Source of the DNA: Gordonibacter pamelaeae
GTDB lineage: Bacteria; Actinomycetota; Coriobacteriia; Coriobacteriales; Eggerthellaceae
NCBI RefSeq assembly: GCF_042665095.1
Contig: NZ_JBHTBV010000009.1
Length of the DNA: 64,000 nt
Direction: 5' to 3' (one strand)
A program made the translations under genes and the position numbers. The first letter of the stretch is position 1; the number at the start of each line of letters is the position of its first letter. A model generated the notes under the pieces. That model made no database searches and was not told the origin of the DNA. It was given only the letters and a program-made list of their open reading frames with translations. Of the stretch, positions 16,937 through 25,787 are shown piece after piece.

Positions 16937-18088
16937 ATGGACGCGAGCGGATTCAGCCAGGCGAAGCAGGACCAGACGAGACGGTTGTCGAACAGCGTGC
17001 TGCGGCGCACTCTGGTGAACGTGGTCGTGTTCGCCGTCGTGTACCTGGCGCTGTTCCTCGGCTTCATGAACACGCTGGGATCGAGCCTGTCGAACCTCGC
17101 GTACAACCTCGTGGGCCAGAGCTACTGGATGCACACGGCCATCGCGAACCTGTTCCTCGTGTGCGTGGCCGTGGGGTTCATCGTAGGAATCGTGCTGGTG
17201 GTGCGCTCGGGCATCAACCGGGCGCTGCGCTACTTCGACCTGCTGCTCGACTCCGTGACCGATGTGCTGGCCAAGAGCGAGGGCCCCGTCGTGCTGCCGA
17301 GCGAGCTCGCGCCCACGGCGCTGTTCTTGAACGGCATCAAGGCCGAGGGCGAGCGCAGCGAGCGCGCGGCGAAGGCGGCCGAGGAGCGCAAGAACGAGCT
17401 CGTGGTGTACCTGGCCCACGACATAAAGACGCCGCTCACGTCCATCATCGGCTACCTGACGCTCCTAGAGGAATCGCCCGATTTGCCGGTTGACGTGCGG
17501 GCGCGCTACACGGGCATCACGCTGGCGAAGGCGTACCGCCTGGAGGAGCTGCTCGACGAGTTCTTCGAGATCACGCGCTACAACCTGCAGACCATCCCCA
17601 TCGAGCGCTCGCGCTTCGACGGCGCGCTGTTCGTGAGCCAGGTGATCGAGGAGTTCTACCCGCTGGCCGAGGGGCGCTCCCTCTCGCTCGTCTTCGACGG
17701 GCCGGACGAGCTGCCCGTGTTCGCCGACGCGGGGCGGGTGGCGCGCGTGCTGAACAACGTGCTGAAGAACGCCGTGGCCTACGCCGACGCGGGCACCGAG
17801 GTGCGCGTGCGCACGGGGCTCGTCGTCGCGCCGGACGGGTTCGTGTGGTGGGAGCTCACCGTCACCGACCGCGGCCGCGAGCTGTCGCCCGAGCACCTCG
17901 AGCGCATCTTCGAGAAGTTCTTCCGCGCCGACGCCGCGCGCGGCTCGGACGGGGGCGGCGCGGGGCTTGGGCTCGCCATCGCGCGCGAGATCGCGCGCGC
18001 CCACGGCGGCGACATCTACGCCACGAGCGACGCGGGCCTCACGTCGTTCACCGTGTGGATCCCGCAGGGACCGAGCGTGGGGAAGTGA
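16937..18088 (+). CDS. Sensor histidine kinase, VanS-like
   Basis: Two membrane helices (about residues 26-48 and 70-92) enclose a short external loop, followed by a HAMP-like linker, the H-box YLAHDIKTPLTSIIGYLTLLEE with phospho-acceptor H161, the segment KAYRLEELLDEFFEITRYNLQ, N-box ARVLNNVLKNAVAYA and GGAGLGLAIAREIARAHGG. This layout is close to VanS kinases of enterococci. ATG 16937 follows GAGGGAAGGGA. The gene encodes 383 residues and forms a pair with the upstream VanR-like regulator. The external loop is too short to guess a ligand. Confidence 0.88.
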   Translation: MDASGFSQAKQDQTRRLSNSVLRRTLVNVVVFAVVYLALFLGFMNTLGSSLSNLAYNLVGQSYWMHTAIANLFLVCVAVGFIVGIVLVVRSGINRALRYFDLLLDSVTDVLAKSEGPVVLPSELAPTALFLNGIKAEGERSERAAKAAEERKNELVVYLAHDIKTPLTSIIGYLTLLEESPDLPVDVRARYTGITLAKAYRLEELLDEFFEITRYNLQTIPIERSRFDGALFVSQVIEEFYPLAEGRSLSLVFDGPDELPVFADAGRVARVLNNVLKNAVAYADAGTEVRVRTGLVVAPDGFVWWELTVTDRGRELSPEHLERIFEKFFRADAARGSDGGGAGLGLAIAREIARAHGGDIYATSDAGLTSFTVWIPQGPSVGK

Positions 18089-18096
18089 GGAGCGCT

Positions 18097-18555
18097 ATGC
18101 CCGCCATCGAACCCTACCAGCCCCATCTCGCCGCGCCCCTGCGCGCCTTCCTCGCGCGCTGCCTGCCCGAGTCGGGGCGCACGTTCGACCCGGAGGGACG
18201 CCATGCGCACCTGCTCGACGTCGAGGCGGCCTACGAGGCCTTCTGGTGCCTCGTCGAGGACGGCGCCGAGGTGGTGGTCGGCTGCGTGGGCGTGCGGGCG
18301 CTTTCCGAGGACGTGTGCGAGCTCAAGACGCTGTTCGTCTACGAGCGCCTGCAGGGCCAGGGCTGGGGCCGGCGCCTGGCCGAGCAGGCCATCGGCCTCG
18401 CACGCTCCCGGGGCTTTCGCGCCATGCGCCTCGACACCATCTCCACGTCCGCGAACGCCATCGGCCTCTACCGGCGCCTCGGCTTCCGCGACTTCGACCG
18501 CTACGACGACAACCCGCAGGCCGACGTGTTCATGGAGCTGGACCTGGCGCGGTAG
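18097..18555 (+). CDS. GNAT-family N-acetyltransferase
   Basis: This 152-residue protein has the GNAT core: VVGCVGVRALSEDVCELKTLFV, the acetyl-CoA loop ERLQGQGWGRRLAEQAI and GFRAMRLDTISTSANAIGLYRRLGF. The acceptor is unknown. It starts eight bases after the sensor kinase with a GAGGAG site and may be co-transcribed with the two-component system. Confidence 0.85.
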   Translation: MPAIEPYQPHLAAPLRAFLARCLPESGRTFDPEGRHAHLLDVEAAYEAFWCLVEDGAEVVVGCVGVRALSEDVCELKTLFVYERLQGQGWGRRLAEQAIGLARSRGFRAMRLDTISTSANAIGLYRRLGFRDFDRYDDNPQADVFMELDLAR

Positions 18556-18616
18556 CGCCGCGGGCGCACCGCGGGCGCGCGCAATGTGGGAAACCTGTGG
18601 GTGAGGCCCCGGGCGC

Positions 18617-18645
18617 TTGCCCGCCCCTGCGGCATCGCCTACAAT
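18617..18645 (+). promoter_or_regulatory. Promoter of rpsO
   Basis: TTGCCC (18617-18622), a 17-base spacer and TACAAT (18640-18645) form a good sigma-70-type promoter about 150 bases before rpsO. The long leader would allow the S15 autoregulation known in other bacteria. Confidence 0.65.
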
Positions 18646-18796
18646 AGGCAGGCTGCGAAAACGCAGGCACTCTTCGCTTGGTCCGCATGTCTCACCGCAT
18701 GCCCACCCAGAGGGGAGCGCAACGAGCGCAACCGCCCAGGCCGGGCGGGGGCGATGACGAGGCGGCGCGCGAGCGCGCCCAAGGAAAGGTGGAACC

Positions 18797-19084
18797 ATGG
18801 CCGACAAGCTCAGCATCACGAAGGAGCGCACCGCGGAGCTCATCAAGGAGTTCGGCAAGGGCGAGGGCGATTCCGGCAGCCCCGAAGTGCAGATCGCCAT
18901 CCTCACGGAGCGCATCCGCAACCTCACCGAGCACCTGAAGGTGCACAAGAAGGACAAGCACACGCAGCGTGGCCTCATGATGCTCATCGGCAAGCGCCGC
19001 GGCCTCTTGAAGTACGTCAAGAACCGCGACATCGAGGAATACCGTGCCCTTATCAAGAAGCTCGGCATCCGCGACAACATCTAG
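18797..19084 (+). CDS. rpsO: 30S ribosomal protein S15
   Basis: The sequence includes GDSGSPEVQIAILTERIRNLTEHLKVH, KKDKHTQRGLMMLIGKRRGLLKYV and ends YRALIKKLGIRDNI, unmistakably S15. At 95 residues it is slightly longer than the usual 89, from a longer N-terminus. It binds 16S rRNA in the central domain of the 30S subunit. AAGGAAAGG precedes the ATG. As in many bacteria, rpsO is directly upstream of pnp. Confidence 0.96.
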   Translation: MADKLSITKERTAELIKEFGKGEGDSGSPEVQIAILTERIRNLTEHLKVHKKDKHTQRGLMMLIGKRRGLLKYVKNRDIEEYRALIKKLGIRDNI

Positions 19085-19091
19085 CACGAAC

Positions 19092-19117
19092 CGGGAGCCC
19101 GCACACGCGGGCTCCCG
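19092..19117 (+). terminator. Strong hairpin after rpsO
   Basis: CGGGAGCCCGC and GCGGGCTCCCG form an 11-bp perfect stem around ACAC, seven bases past the rpsO stop. There is no T-run, so it may be a processing or stability hairpin, or a factor-assisted terminator, between rpsO and pnp. Confidence 0.6.
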
Positions 19118-19356
19118 CGCATAGGTGGCGGCGGGGACCTGCCGGACGAGCCGCCCGCCGCCCTCCGCGTGCCGGAGGGACGCCGTCCTTCGAGGACGGC
19201 GGGGAAAGGACAGCCGGAAGCGCTCAGCTTCCTTCTGTATAGAGCGGTCGGAAGCGCAAGGGCGCTTCTGCTCGCGGCCCGCCCGCAGGGAGCGGACGGC
19301 GCCGAAGAAGCTTGGCCGCACTAGGGCGTCCAAGGCGAAGAGAAAGAAATGTGCAT
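19118..19356 (+). promoter_or_regulatory. Structured leader of pnp
   Basis: This stretch has two tandem hairpins, CCCTCCG/CGGAGGG (19161-19179) and CGCCGTCCT/AGGACGGCG around TCG (19181-19201), then a purine-rich run before the ATG. In enterobacteria the rpsO-pnp interval forms an RNase III-cleaved hairpin by which PNPase represses itself; an analogous role here is inference. No small gene is visible. Confidence 0.5.
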
Positions 19357-21609
19357 ATGGAGAAAATCGTCGAATCCTTCGAGCTGTACGGGAAGCAGTA
19401 CCGCTTGGAGACGGGCGAGCTGGCCAAGCAGGCGACCGGTTCCGTGGTCGTCACGCAAGGCGACACCACCGTGCTGGTCACGGCGGTCATCGGGCAGGAG
19501 AAGGACTACGACTTCTTCCCGCTCACGGTCGACTTCATCGAGAAGATGTACGCCGTCGGCCGCATCCCGGGCGGCTACCTGAAGCGCGAGGCGCGCCCGT
19601 CGGACAAGGGCACGCTCACGGCCCGCATGGTGGACCGTCCCATCCGCCCCGGCTTCGTGGACGGCTTCAAGCGCGAGGTGCACGTGGTGTGCACGACGCT
19701 CGTGGTGGACAGCGTGAACCCGCCCGACACCATCTGCGTCATGGGCGCGAGCGCCGCCCTCATGCTGGGCGCGGCCCCCTTCGACGGCCCTGCCGCCTGC
19801 GTGCGCATCGGCCGCGACATCGAGACGGGCGAGTTCATCGTGAACCCGACGTTCGAGGAGTCCGAGCACTCCGACCTGGAGCTCACCATCGCCGGCACGG
19901 CCGACTACATCTCCATGGTGGAGGCGGGCGCCGACGAGATCTCCGAGCAGGACATGCTGGCCGCCATGGCGTTCGGCCAGGAGGCCATCGCCGCGTTCTG
20001 CGAGGTGCAGCAGCGCTTCCTCGACCGCGCGAACATCCAGCCGGTCGAGTGGCCCGTGCACGTGGCCGACCCGGCCATCGCGGAGCGCGTGGCCCCGTTC
20101 ATGGACGAGATGTCCGCCGCGCTGCACGACGCCGACAAGCTGTCGCGCATGGGCAAGGTGGAGGAGCTCAAGGAGCGCATCAAGGCCGAGCAGTTCTCCG
20201 ACGAGGAGCGCGCCGCCTGGAAGGGCGACATCGCCGCCGAGCTGAAGAAGCTGGAGAAGAAGGCCATGCGCGCCATGGTCATCGCCACCGGCGAGCGCGC
20301 CGACGGCCGCACGCCCGAGGAGATCCGCCCGCTCTACATCAAGCCCGGCTACCTGCCCCGCGTGCACGGCTCGGGCCTGTTCCAGCGCGGCCAGACCCAG
20401 GTACTGTCCGTGGTGACGCTCGGCATGCTCAACGAGTGGCAGCGCCTCGACACCATCGACCCCGCCGAGGGCAAGCGCTACATGCACCAGTACAACTTCC
20501 CGCCGTACTGCACGGGCGAGGCGGGCCGCATGGGCGCGCCGAAGCGCCGCGAGATCGGCCACGGTGCGCTCGCCGAGCGCGCGCTCATGCCGGTGCTGCC
20601 GGACGAGGACGAGTTCCCCTACGCCATCCGCGTGGTGAGCGAGGTCCTGGAGTCCAACGGCTCCTCGTCCATGGCCTCCACCTGCGGCTCCACGCTGGCC
20701 CTCATGGATGCCGGCGTGCCCATCAAGGCGCCGGTCTCCGGCATCGCCATGGGCCTCATCAAGGAGGGCGACGACGTGGTCATCCTCTCCGACATCCAGG
20801 GCATCGAGGACTTCCTCGGCGACATGGACTTCAAGGTGTGCGGCACGGAGAAGGGCATCACCGCCCTGCAGATGGACAACAAGGCCCGCGGCCTGTCCGT
20901 CGAGATCCTGGCCCGCGCGCTCGCCCAGGCGAGCGAGGGCCGCGCCCACATCCTGGACGCCATGCTGGAGACCATCGAGGCGCCGCGCGAGGAGCTTTCC
21001 GAGTTCGCGCCGCGCATCGAGACGATCCATATCCCGGTGGACAAGATCCGCGACGTCATCGGCAGCGGCGGCAAGGTGGTCCGCGGCATCCAGGAGGAGA
21101 CGGGCGCCCAGATCAACATCGAGGAAGACGGCACCATCCACATCGCCGCCATCGAGGGCCCGGCCGGCGAGGCCGCGAAGGCCATGATCCTGGGCATCGT
21201 GAAGGAGCCCGAGGTGGGCGAGCAGTTCGACGGCGAGGTCGTGGGCATCAAGGACTTCGGCGCGTTCGTCAAGCTGACGCCGGGCAAGGACGGCCTGCTG
21301 CACATCTCCCGCGTGGCCAACGGCCGCGTGGCCTCCGTGGAGGACGTGCTCGCGCTGGGCGACGTGGTGAAGGTGGAAGTGCTCGAGGTGGATCCGAAGA
21401 CGGGCAAGATCTCGCTCGACCGCCTGGACAAGCCGGACGCGCCCGAGGGCGCGGGCAACGGTGGGGAGCGCCGCGAGCGCAGCGACCGCCCGCGCCGCGA
21501 GGACCGCGGCGAGCGCAGCGAGCGGGACAACCGCCCCGGCCGCAGCAACCGCAGCGGCAATGGCAACGGTGGCAACGGCCGCACGCCGCGCCGCCGCCAC
21601 GAGGGCTAG
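19357..21609 (+). CDS. pnp: Polyribonucleotide nucleotidyltransferase (PNPase)
   Basis: Two RNase PH domains (N-terminal FELYGKQYRLETGELAKQA; second with GERADGRTPEEIRPLYI, RGQTQVLSVVTLG, and catalytic SSMASTCGSTLALMDAG) are followed by a KH domain (DVIGSGGKVVRGIQEETGA) and an S1 domain (EVVGIKDFGAFVKLTPGKDGLLHIS). The 750 residues end in an Arg/Asp/Gly-rich disordered tail of about 45 residues. PNPase degrades RNA 3' to 5' with phosphate and is a degradosome partner of the RNase J and RNase Y encoded in this window. ATG 19357 has only a weak AAGAGAAAG site; GTG 19351 is also in frame. Confidence 0.96.
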   Translation: MEKIVESFELYGKQYRLETGELAKQATGSVVVTQGDTTVLVTAVIGQEKDYDFFPLTVDFIEKMYAVGRIPGGYLKREARPSDKGTLTARMVDRPIRPGFVDGFKREVHVVCTTLVVDSVNPPDTICVMGASAALMLGAAPFDGPAACVRIGRDIETGEFIVNPTFEESEHSDLELTIAGTADYISMVEAGADEISEQDMLAAMAFGQEAIAAFCEVQQRFLDRANIQPVEWPVHVADPAIAERVAPFMDEMSAALHDADKLSRMGKVEELKERIKAEQFSDEERAAWKGDIAAELKKLEKKAMRAMVIATGERADGRTPEEIRPLYIKPGYLPRVHGSGLFQRGQTQVLSVVTLGMLNEWQRLDTIDPAEGKRYMHQYNFPPYCTGEAGRMGAPKRREIGHGALAERALMPVLPDEDEFPYAIRVVSEVLESNGSSSMASTCGSTLALMDAGVPIKAPVSGIAMGLIKEGDDVVILSDIQGIEDFLGDMDFKVCGTEKGITALQMDNKARGLSVEILARALAQASEGRAHILDAMLETIEAPREELSEFAPRIETIHIPVDKIRDVIGSGGKVVRGIQEETGAQINIEEDGTIHIAAIEGPAGEAAKAMILGIVKEPEVGEQFDGEVVGIKDFGAFVKLTPGKDGLLHISRVANGRVASVEDVLALGDVVKVEVLEVDPKTGKISLDRLDKPDAPEGAGNGGERRERSDRPRREDRGERSERDNRPGRSNRSGNGNGGNGRTPRRRHEG

Positions 21610-21619
21610 CAACGACAAG

Positions 21620-21647
21620 GAGGCCGCAGCGATGCGGCCTCTTTTTT
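21620..21647 (+). terminator. Rho-independent terminator of pnp
   Basis: GAGGCCGCA and TGCGGCCTC form a 9-bp stem closed by a GCGA tetraloop and followed by six T residues, ten bases after the pnp stop. Confidence 0.92.
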
Positions 21648-21653
21648 CCTCCG

Positions 21654-21698
21654 GGGGCGAGGCGGGGGGGGGGCGTTCCCATCCCCCCGCCTCGCCCC
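21654..21698. repeat. 16-bp perfect inverted repeat just after the pnp terminator
   Basis: GGGGCGAGGCGGGGGG (21654-21669) and its exact complement (21683-21698) enclose 13 bases. The stem follows six bases after the T-run of the pnp terminator and contains a long G run, but has no T-run of its own. It could be a backup terminator hairpin, a transcription roadblock or a G-rich secondary structure. Confidence 0.7.
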
Positions 21699-21799
21699 TC
21701 CTGCCGTCCGCCAAACGGTGCCGCCGGGGTAACGATGCGCCTTTCGGTCGGGTTCGCGTGGTAGGATGTTCCAAACCGTGAACGAAAGGCAGGAATCGC

Positions 21800-22567
21800 A
21801 TGATCAGAGTAGCAGTGTCGGGGTGCGCGGGCCGCATGGGCGCCACCGTCGTGGAGGCGGTGGGCGCCGCGCCGGACATGGAGGTGGCCTGCGGCATCGA
21901 CCCGCACGGGCAAAGCGGGGCGTTCCCCGTGTTCGCCAGCGTGGCCGAGGCGCTCGAGGGCGCGGAGTTCGACGTGCTCGTGGACTTCACGCAGCCCTCC
22001 GTCGTGGCGGGCAACCTGCGCGCGGCGCTGCCGGCGGGCGTCGACTGCGTGGTGGGCACCACCGGGCTCTCGAACGCCGTGCTCGAGGAGCTGGCCGCGC
22101 TCGCCCCTGCGGGCACGTGCCTGTTCTACGCGCCGAACTTCACCACGGGCGCCGTGCTCATGATGGAGTTCGCGAAGGCCGCGGCGCCCTACTTCCCGGA
22201 GGCCGAGGTCATGGAGTTCCACCACTGCAACAAGAAGGACGCCCCCTCGGGCACCGCGGTGCGCACCGCCGAGATCATCTCCGCGGCGCGCGGCGGGCGC
22301 GCGAGCGAGGCCCCCGGGCGCGAAACGGAGATCGAGGGCGCCGAGGGCGCGCGCGGCGCGCTCGTGGAGGGCGTGCCGGTGCACTCCATACGCTCCATGG
22401 GCTACGTAGCCAGCCAGGAGGTCGTGTTCGGCTCGCTCGGCCAGACGCTCTCCATCCGCCACGACTCGTGGGACCGCGAGTCCTACATGCCGGGCGTGCT
22501 GCTGGGCATCCGCAGCGTGGGCGAGCGGTCGGGCCTGATTGTAGGTTTGGAGAACTTCATGGCATGA
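21800..22567 (+). CDS. dapB: 4-hydroxy-tetrahydrodipicolinate reductase
   Basis: The Rossmann start RVAVSGCAGRMGATVV, the loop VGTTGL, APNFTTGAVLMMEFA and the substrate motif EFHHCNKKDAPSGTAVR identify DapB. It reduces the product of DapA with NAD(P)H on the lysine/diaminopimelate route needed for lysine and cell wall. At 255 residues it is normal in length. dapA follows after a 109-base gap, the reverse of pathway order. Confidence 0.94.
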   Translation: MIRVAVSGCAGRMGATVVEAVGAAPDMEVACGIDPHGQSGAFPVFASVAEALEGAEFDVLVDFTQPSVVAGNLRAALPAGVDCVVGTTGLSNAVLEELAALAPAGTCLFYAPNFTTGAVLMMEFAKAAAPYFPEAEVMEFHHCNKKDAPSGTAVRTAEIISAARGGRASEAPGRETEIEGAEGARGALVEGVPVHSIRSMGYVASQEVVFGSLGQTLSIRHDSWDRESYMPGVLLGIRSVGERSGLIVGLENFMA

Positions 22568-22676
22568 GCGCGGCGCGAGCTTCCGCACATGGCATAATAA
22601 ACGTTTGTACGATAGGCAAGGTTCGGCGCGGCGGATGCCATCCGCCCGCCGCCGTGCAGTGAGATGAGGAGTCAGC

Positions 22677-23576
22677 ATGTCGCAAGAGCCCCGTTTCGGC
22701 CGCATGATCCCGGCCATGGTCACCCCGTTCGACGAGAACCGCGAGCTCGACGTGGACAAGGTCCAGGCTCTCGCCGCGCGTCTTGTGGACGGCGGCAGCG
22801 ACTCGCTCATCATCAACGGCACGACGGGGGAGAGTCCGACCGTGTTCTATCCGCAGAAGATCGAGCTCTTCCGCGCCGTGGTGGAGGCCGTGGGCGACCG
22901 CGTGCCCGTCATCGCGAACGTGGGCGACAACTGCACGGCCGACACGGTGGACTTCGCGCGCGAGGTGGCGGAGCTTGGCGTAGACGGCTTCATGTGCGTG
23001 GTGCCGTACTACAACAAGCCCCCGCAAGAGGGTATCTACCAGCACTTCCGCACCATCGCGAACGCGGTGGAGCTGCCCATCATCCTGTACAACATCCCGG
23101 GCCGCTGCGTGGTGAACATGGAGGCCGAAACCACGCTGCGCTTGGCGCGCGAGTGCGCCAACGTCGTGGCCGTCAAGGAGGCGTCGGGCAAGCTGGACCA
23201 GGTGAAGGCCATCGTGGAGGGCGCGCCGGAAGGCTTCGCCGTGTACTCGGGCGACGACGCCGCCACGTTCGACATCATGCGCCTGGGCGGCGCCGGCGTC
23301 ATCTCCACCATCGGCAACGTGGCTCCTGCGCGCATGAAGGAGATCGTGGATTTGTGCGCGGCGGGCGACTGGGAAGCGGCCGCGGCCGCGAACGAGGCGC
23401 TCATGCCGCTTATGAAGGGCCTGTTCGAAACGTCGAACCCCATTCTCGTGAAAGAGGCGCTCAAGCTCTTGGGCTTCCCGGTGGGAGGCGTGCGCCTTCC
23501 GCTCGTGGACGCGACCCCCGCGCAGTCCGAGCGCTTGGCCGCCATCATGAGGGAAGTCGGCGTGCTGGACGCGTAA
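22677..23576 (+). CDS. dapA: 4-hydroxy-tetrahydrodipicolinate synthase
   Basis: The TIM-barrel contains GTTGESPTV, VVPYYNKPPQEGIYQHF, the tyrosine loop ILYNIPGRCVVNM and the Schiff-base lysine K167 in VAVKEASGK. It condenses pyruvate with aspartate semialdehyde. The length of 299 residues is normal. GAGATGAGGAG precedes the ATG. A CATAAT hexamer about 80 bases upstream in the dapB-dapA gap could give it its own promoter, but the -35 is unclear. Confidence 0.95.
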   Translation: MSQEPRFGRMIPAMVTPFDENRELDVDKVQALAARLVDGGSDSLIINGTTGESPTVFYPQKIELFRAVVEAVGDRVPVIANVGDNCTADTVDFAREVAELGVDGFMCVVPYYNKPPQEGIYQHFRTIANAVELPIILYNIPGRCVVNMEAETTLRLARECANVVAVKEASGKLDQVKAIVEGAPEGFAVYSGDDAATFDIMRLGGAGVISTIGNVAPARMKEIVDLCAAGDWEAAAAANEALMPLMKGLFETSNPILVKEALKLLGFPVGGVRLPLVDATPAQSERLAAIMREVGVLDA

Positions 23577-23791
23577 GGCGCGTCCGAGACTGACAACGCA
23601 AGGTTGCGTCGCCCCGAGGGCGGCGCTGCAAGACAAACCGCGACGAGCGGGCGCGCCCCTATCGGAGCGCCCTGCCCGCAGGACCGTCCGTTCGGGCGGC
23701 TGCGGCAGAAGCGGAGCCGAGGCGAAGCCGGGACCCCCGGCTCTTCGTCTATGCGCACCCGATCGCGCAAGACCGGAAAGACAAGGTATTT
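23577..23791 (+). promoter_or_regulatory. Structured leader of rnj
   Basis: This 215-base gap contains GCAACCTTGCG-type dyads near 23597, a hairpin with stem CCGTCC/GGGCGG extended by GCAG/CTGC (23679-23703), and AGCCGGG/CCCGGCT around ACC (about 23727-23743). No gene is visible. A long structured leader before RNase J suggests post-transcriptional autoregulation, which is inference. Confidence 0.4.
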
Positions 23792-25693
23792 ATGGAACAG
23801 CAGAACAACCAGCGCTCCGAGCGCCGTTCGCAGGAGCAGTCCCGCAACGGCCGCGGCGGGGGCAACGGCAACGGCGCCAAGGGCGCCGCGCGCGGCGACG
23901 AGAAGAAGACGCGCTCCTACAAGCACGTGCAGCTCGAGCATCGCCGTCCCCAGCTCTCGAAGGCGGGGCAGGGCCAGCAGCGGCAGGGCGGCCAGCAGAA
24001 CGCGCGCCGCGCCAACTTCAGCTCGCCGAAGAAGGACCCGAACGCCACGCTCAAGATCATCCCGCTCGGCGGGCTCGATGCCATCGGCAAGAACATGACC
24101 GTGTTCGAGTGCAAGGGCGACATGATCCTGGACGACGCGGGCCTCATGTTCCCCGATGACGACCATCCGGGCATCGACCTCATCCTGCCCGACTACACCT
24201 ACGTGCTGGAGAACGCCGACAAGCTGCGCGGCATCATCATCACGCACGGCCACGAGGACCACACCGGCACGCTGCCGTACCTCATGAAGGACCTTGACCG
24301 CCAGATCCCCATCTACGGCACGAAGATGACCCTCGGCCTCATCGAGGGCAAGTTCGCCGAGCATAAGATCAAGAACGCGAAGCTCATCGAGATCAAGCCG
24401 GGCGACCAGGTGAAGCTCGGCTGCTTCACGGCCGAGTTCTTCGCCGTGAACCATTCCATCCCGGGCGCGGTGGGCGTGTTCTTCCAGAGCCCGGCCGGAA
24501 ACGTGCTGCACACGGGCGACTTCAAGCTGGACCAGACGCCCATCGACGGCGTGACCACCGACTTCGGCGCGCTCGCCAAGTTCTCCAAGACGGGCGTGGA
24601 CCTCATGATGAGCGACTCCACGAACGCCCAGAACCCCAACTTCACGCCTTCCGAGGCGGAGGTGGGCAAGGAGCTGCGCAAGATCATCTCGCAGGCGCGC
24701 GGCCGCGTGATCATCGCCTCGTTCGCCAGCCACATCCACCGCATGCAGCAGATCTGTGATGCCGCGCGCGACAACGGCCGCAAGGTCGTGGTCACGGGCC
24801 GCTCCATGATCCAGAACACCGACATCGCGCGGCGCCTGGGCTACCTGAACATCCCCGACGAGGACATCGTGGACGCCTACGACCTGAAGGGCATCCCGCC
24901 CGAGCAGGTGGTCATCATGTGCACCGGCAGCCAGGGCGAGCCGCTCTCGGCGCTGGCCCGCATCGCCAACGGCGAGCACAAGACCATCGACCTGGAGCAG
25001 GGCGACACCGTCATCATCTCGGCCACGCCCGTGCCCGGCAACGAGAAGGCCGTCACACGCGTCATCAACTCGCTGGCGAAGATCGGCGCCGACGTCTACG
25101 ACAAGAAGCGCGCCATGGTGCACGTCTCCGGCCACGCCGGCGCCGAGGAGCTGAAGCTGGTGCTGTCCATCGTGCAGCCGAACGCGTTCATGCCCGTGCA
25201 CGGCGAGGCCACGCACCTGCGCGCCCACGCCAAGCTGGCCGAGGCGACCGGCGTCCCGGCCGAGAACGTGTTCATCTGCGAGAACGGCGAGGGCCTGGAG
25301 CTTTCGAGCAGGGGAGTGAAGCGCGGCGAGACCGTGCAGAGCGGCATCGTGTTCGTGGACGGCCTGTCGGTGGGCGACACGTCGCAGGACGTGCTCGACG
25401 AGCGCAACGCGCTCGGCTCGCAGGGCTTCGCCTCGGTGGCAGCCGCCATCTCGTCCAAGCGCAAGGACGTGGTGGGCGAGGTGCAGGTGGAAATGCACGG
25501 CATCACGGGCGGCGACGACGACTACCTCGTGCGCGAGGCGCGCTCGACGGTGAAGAACGCGCTCAAGCGCCAGCTGGGCAAGGGCGGCGGCCAGAAGGAG
25601 CTCAAGAAGGCCGCGCGCGACGCGCTGCTCTCGCTTCTGTGGGAGCGCACGAAGCAGCGCCCCATGGCCATCGTGAACTTGCTCGAGGTTTAG
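23792..25693 (+). CDS. rnj: Ribonuclease J
   Basis: After a basic, Gln/Gly/Arg-rich N-terminal extension of about 80 residues, the metallo-beta-lactamase core contains GGLDAIGKNM, the metal motif THGHEDHTG (H152, H154, D156, H157), VNHSIPGAVGV, HTGDFKLD, and the beta-CASP motifs ending HVSGHAGAEELKLVLSIVQP. The 633-residue length reflects the extension; cores are about 555. RNase J has 5' exonuclease and endonuclease activity in mRNA turnover and rRNA maturation. It is directly after dapA, the same neighbour order as in many Actinobacteria. Confidence 0.95.
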   Translation: MEQQNNQRSERRSQEQSRNGRGGGNGNGAKGAARGDEKKTRSYKHVQLEHRRPQLSKAGQGQQRQGGQQNARRANFSSPKKDPNATLKIIPLGGLDAIGKNMTVFECKGDMILDDAGLMFPDDDHPGIDLILPDYTYVLENADKLRGIIITHGHEDHTGTLPYLMKDLDRQIPIYGTKMTLGLIEGKFAEHKIKNAKLIEIKPGDQVKLGCFTAEFFAVNHSIPGAVGVFFQSPAGNVLHTGDFKLDQTPIDGVTTDFGALAKFSKTGVDLMMSDSTNAQNPNFTPSEAEVGKELRKIISQARGRVIIASFASHIHRMQQICDAARDNGRKVVVTGRSMIQNTDIARRLGYLNIPDEDIVDAYDLKGIPPEQVVIMCTGSQGEPLSALARIANGEHKTIDLEQGDTVIISATPVPGNEKAVTRVINSLAKIGADVYDKKRAMVHVSGHAGAEELKLVLSIVQPNAFMPVHGEATHLRAHAKLAEATGVPAENVFICENGEGLELSSRGVKRGETVQSGIVFVDGLSVGDTSQDVLDERNALGSQGFASVAAAISSKRKDVVGEVQVEMHGITGGDDDYLVREARSTVKNALKRQLGKGGGQKELKKAARDALLSLLWERTKQRPMAIVNLLEV

Positions 25694-25787
25694 GCTATAA
25701 TGGCCGCATGCGCCCGCGCGCATGCGGCTCTCCGGCCGCGCAACCGAACCAGAAACGCACCCTAAACGCAGCAAAAGGAGCTGGGCC

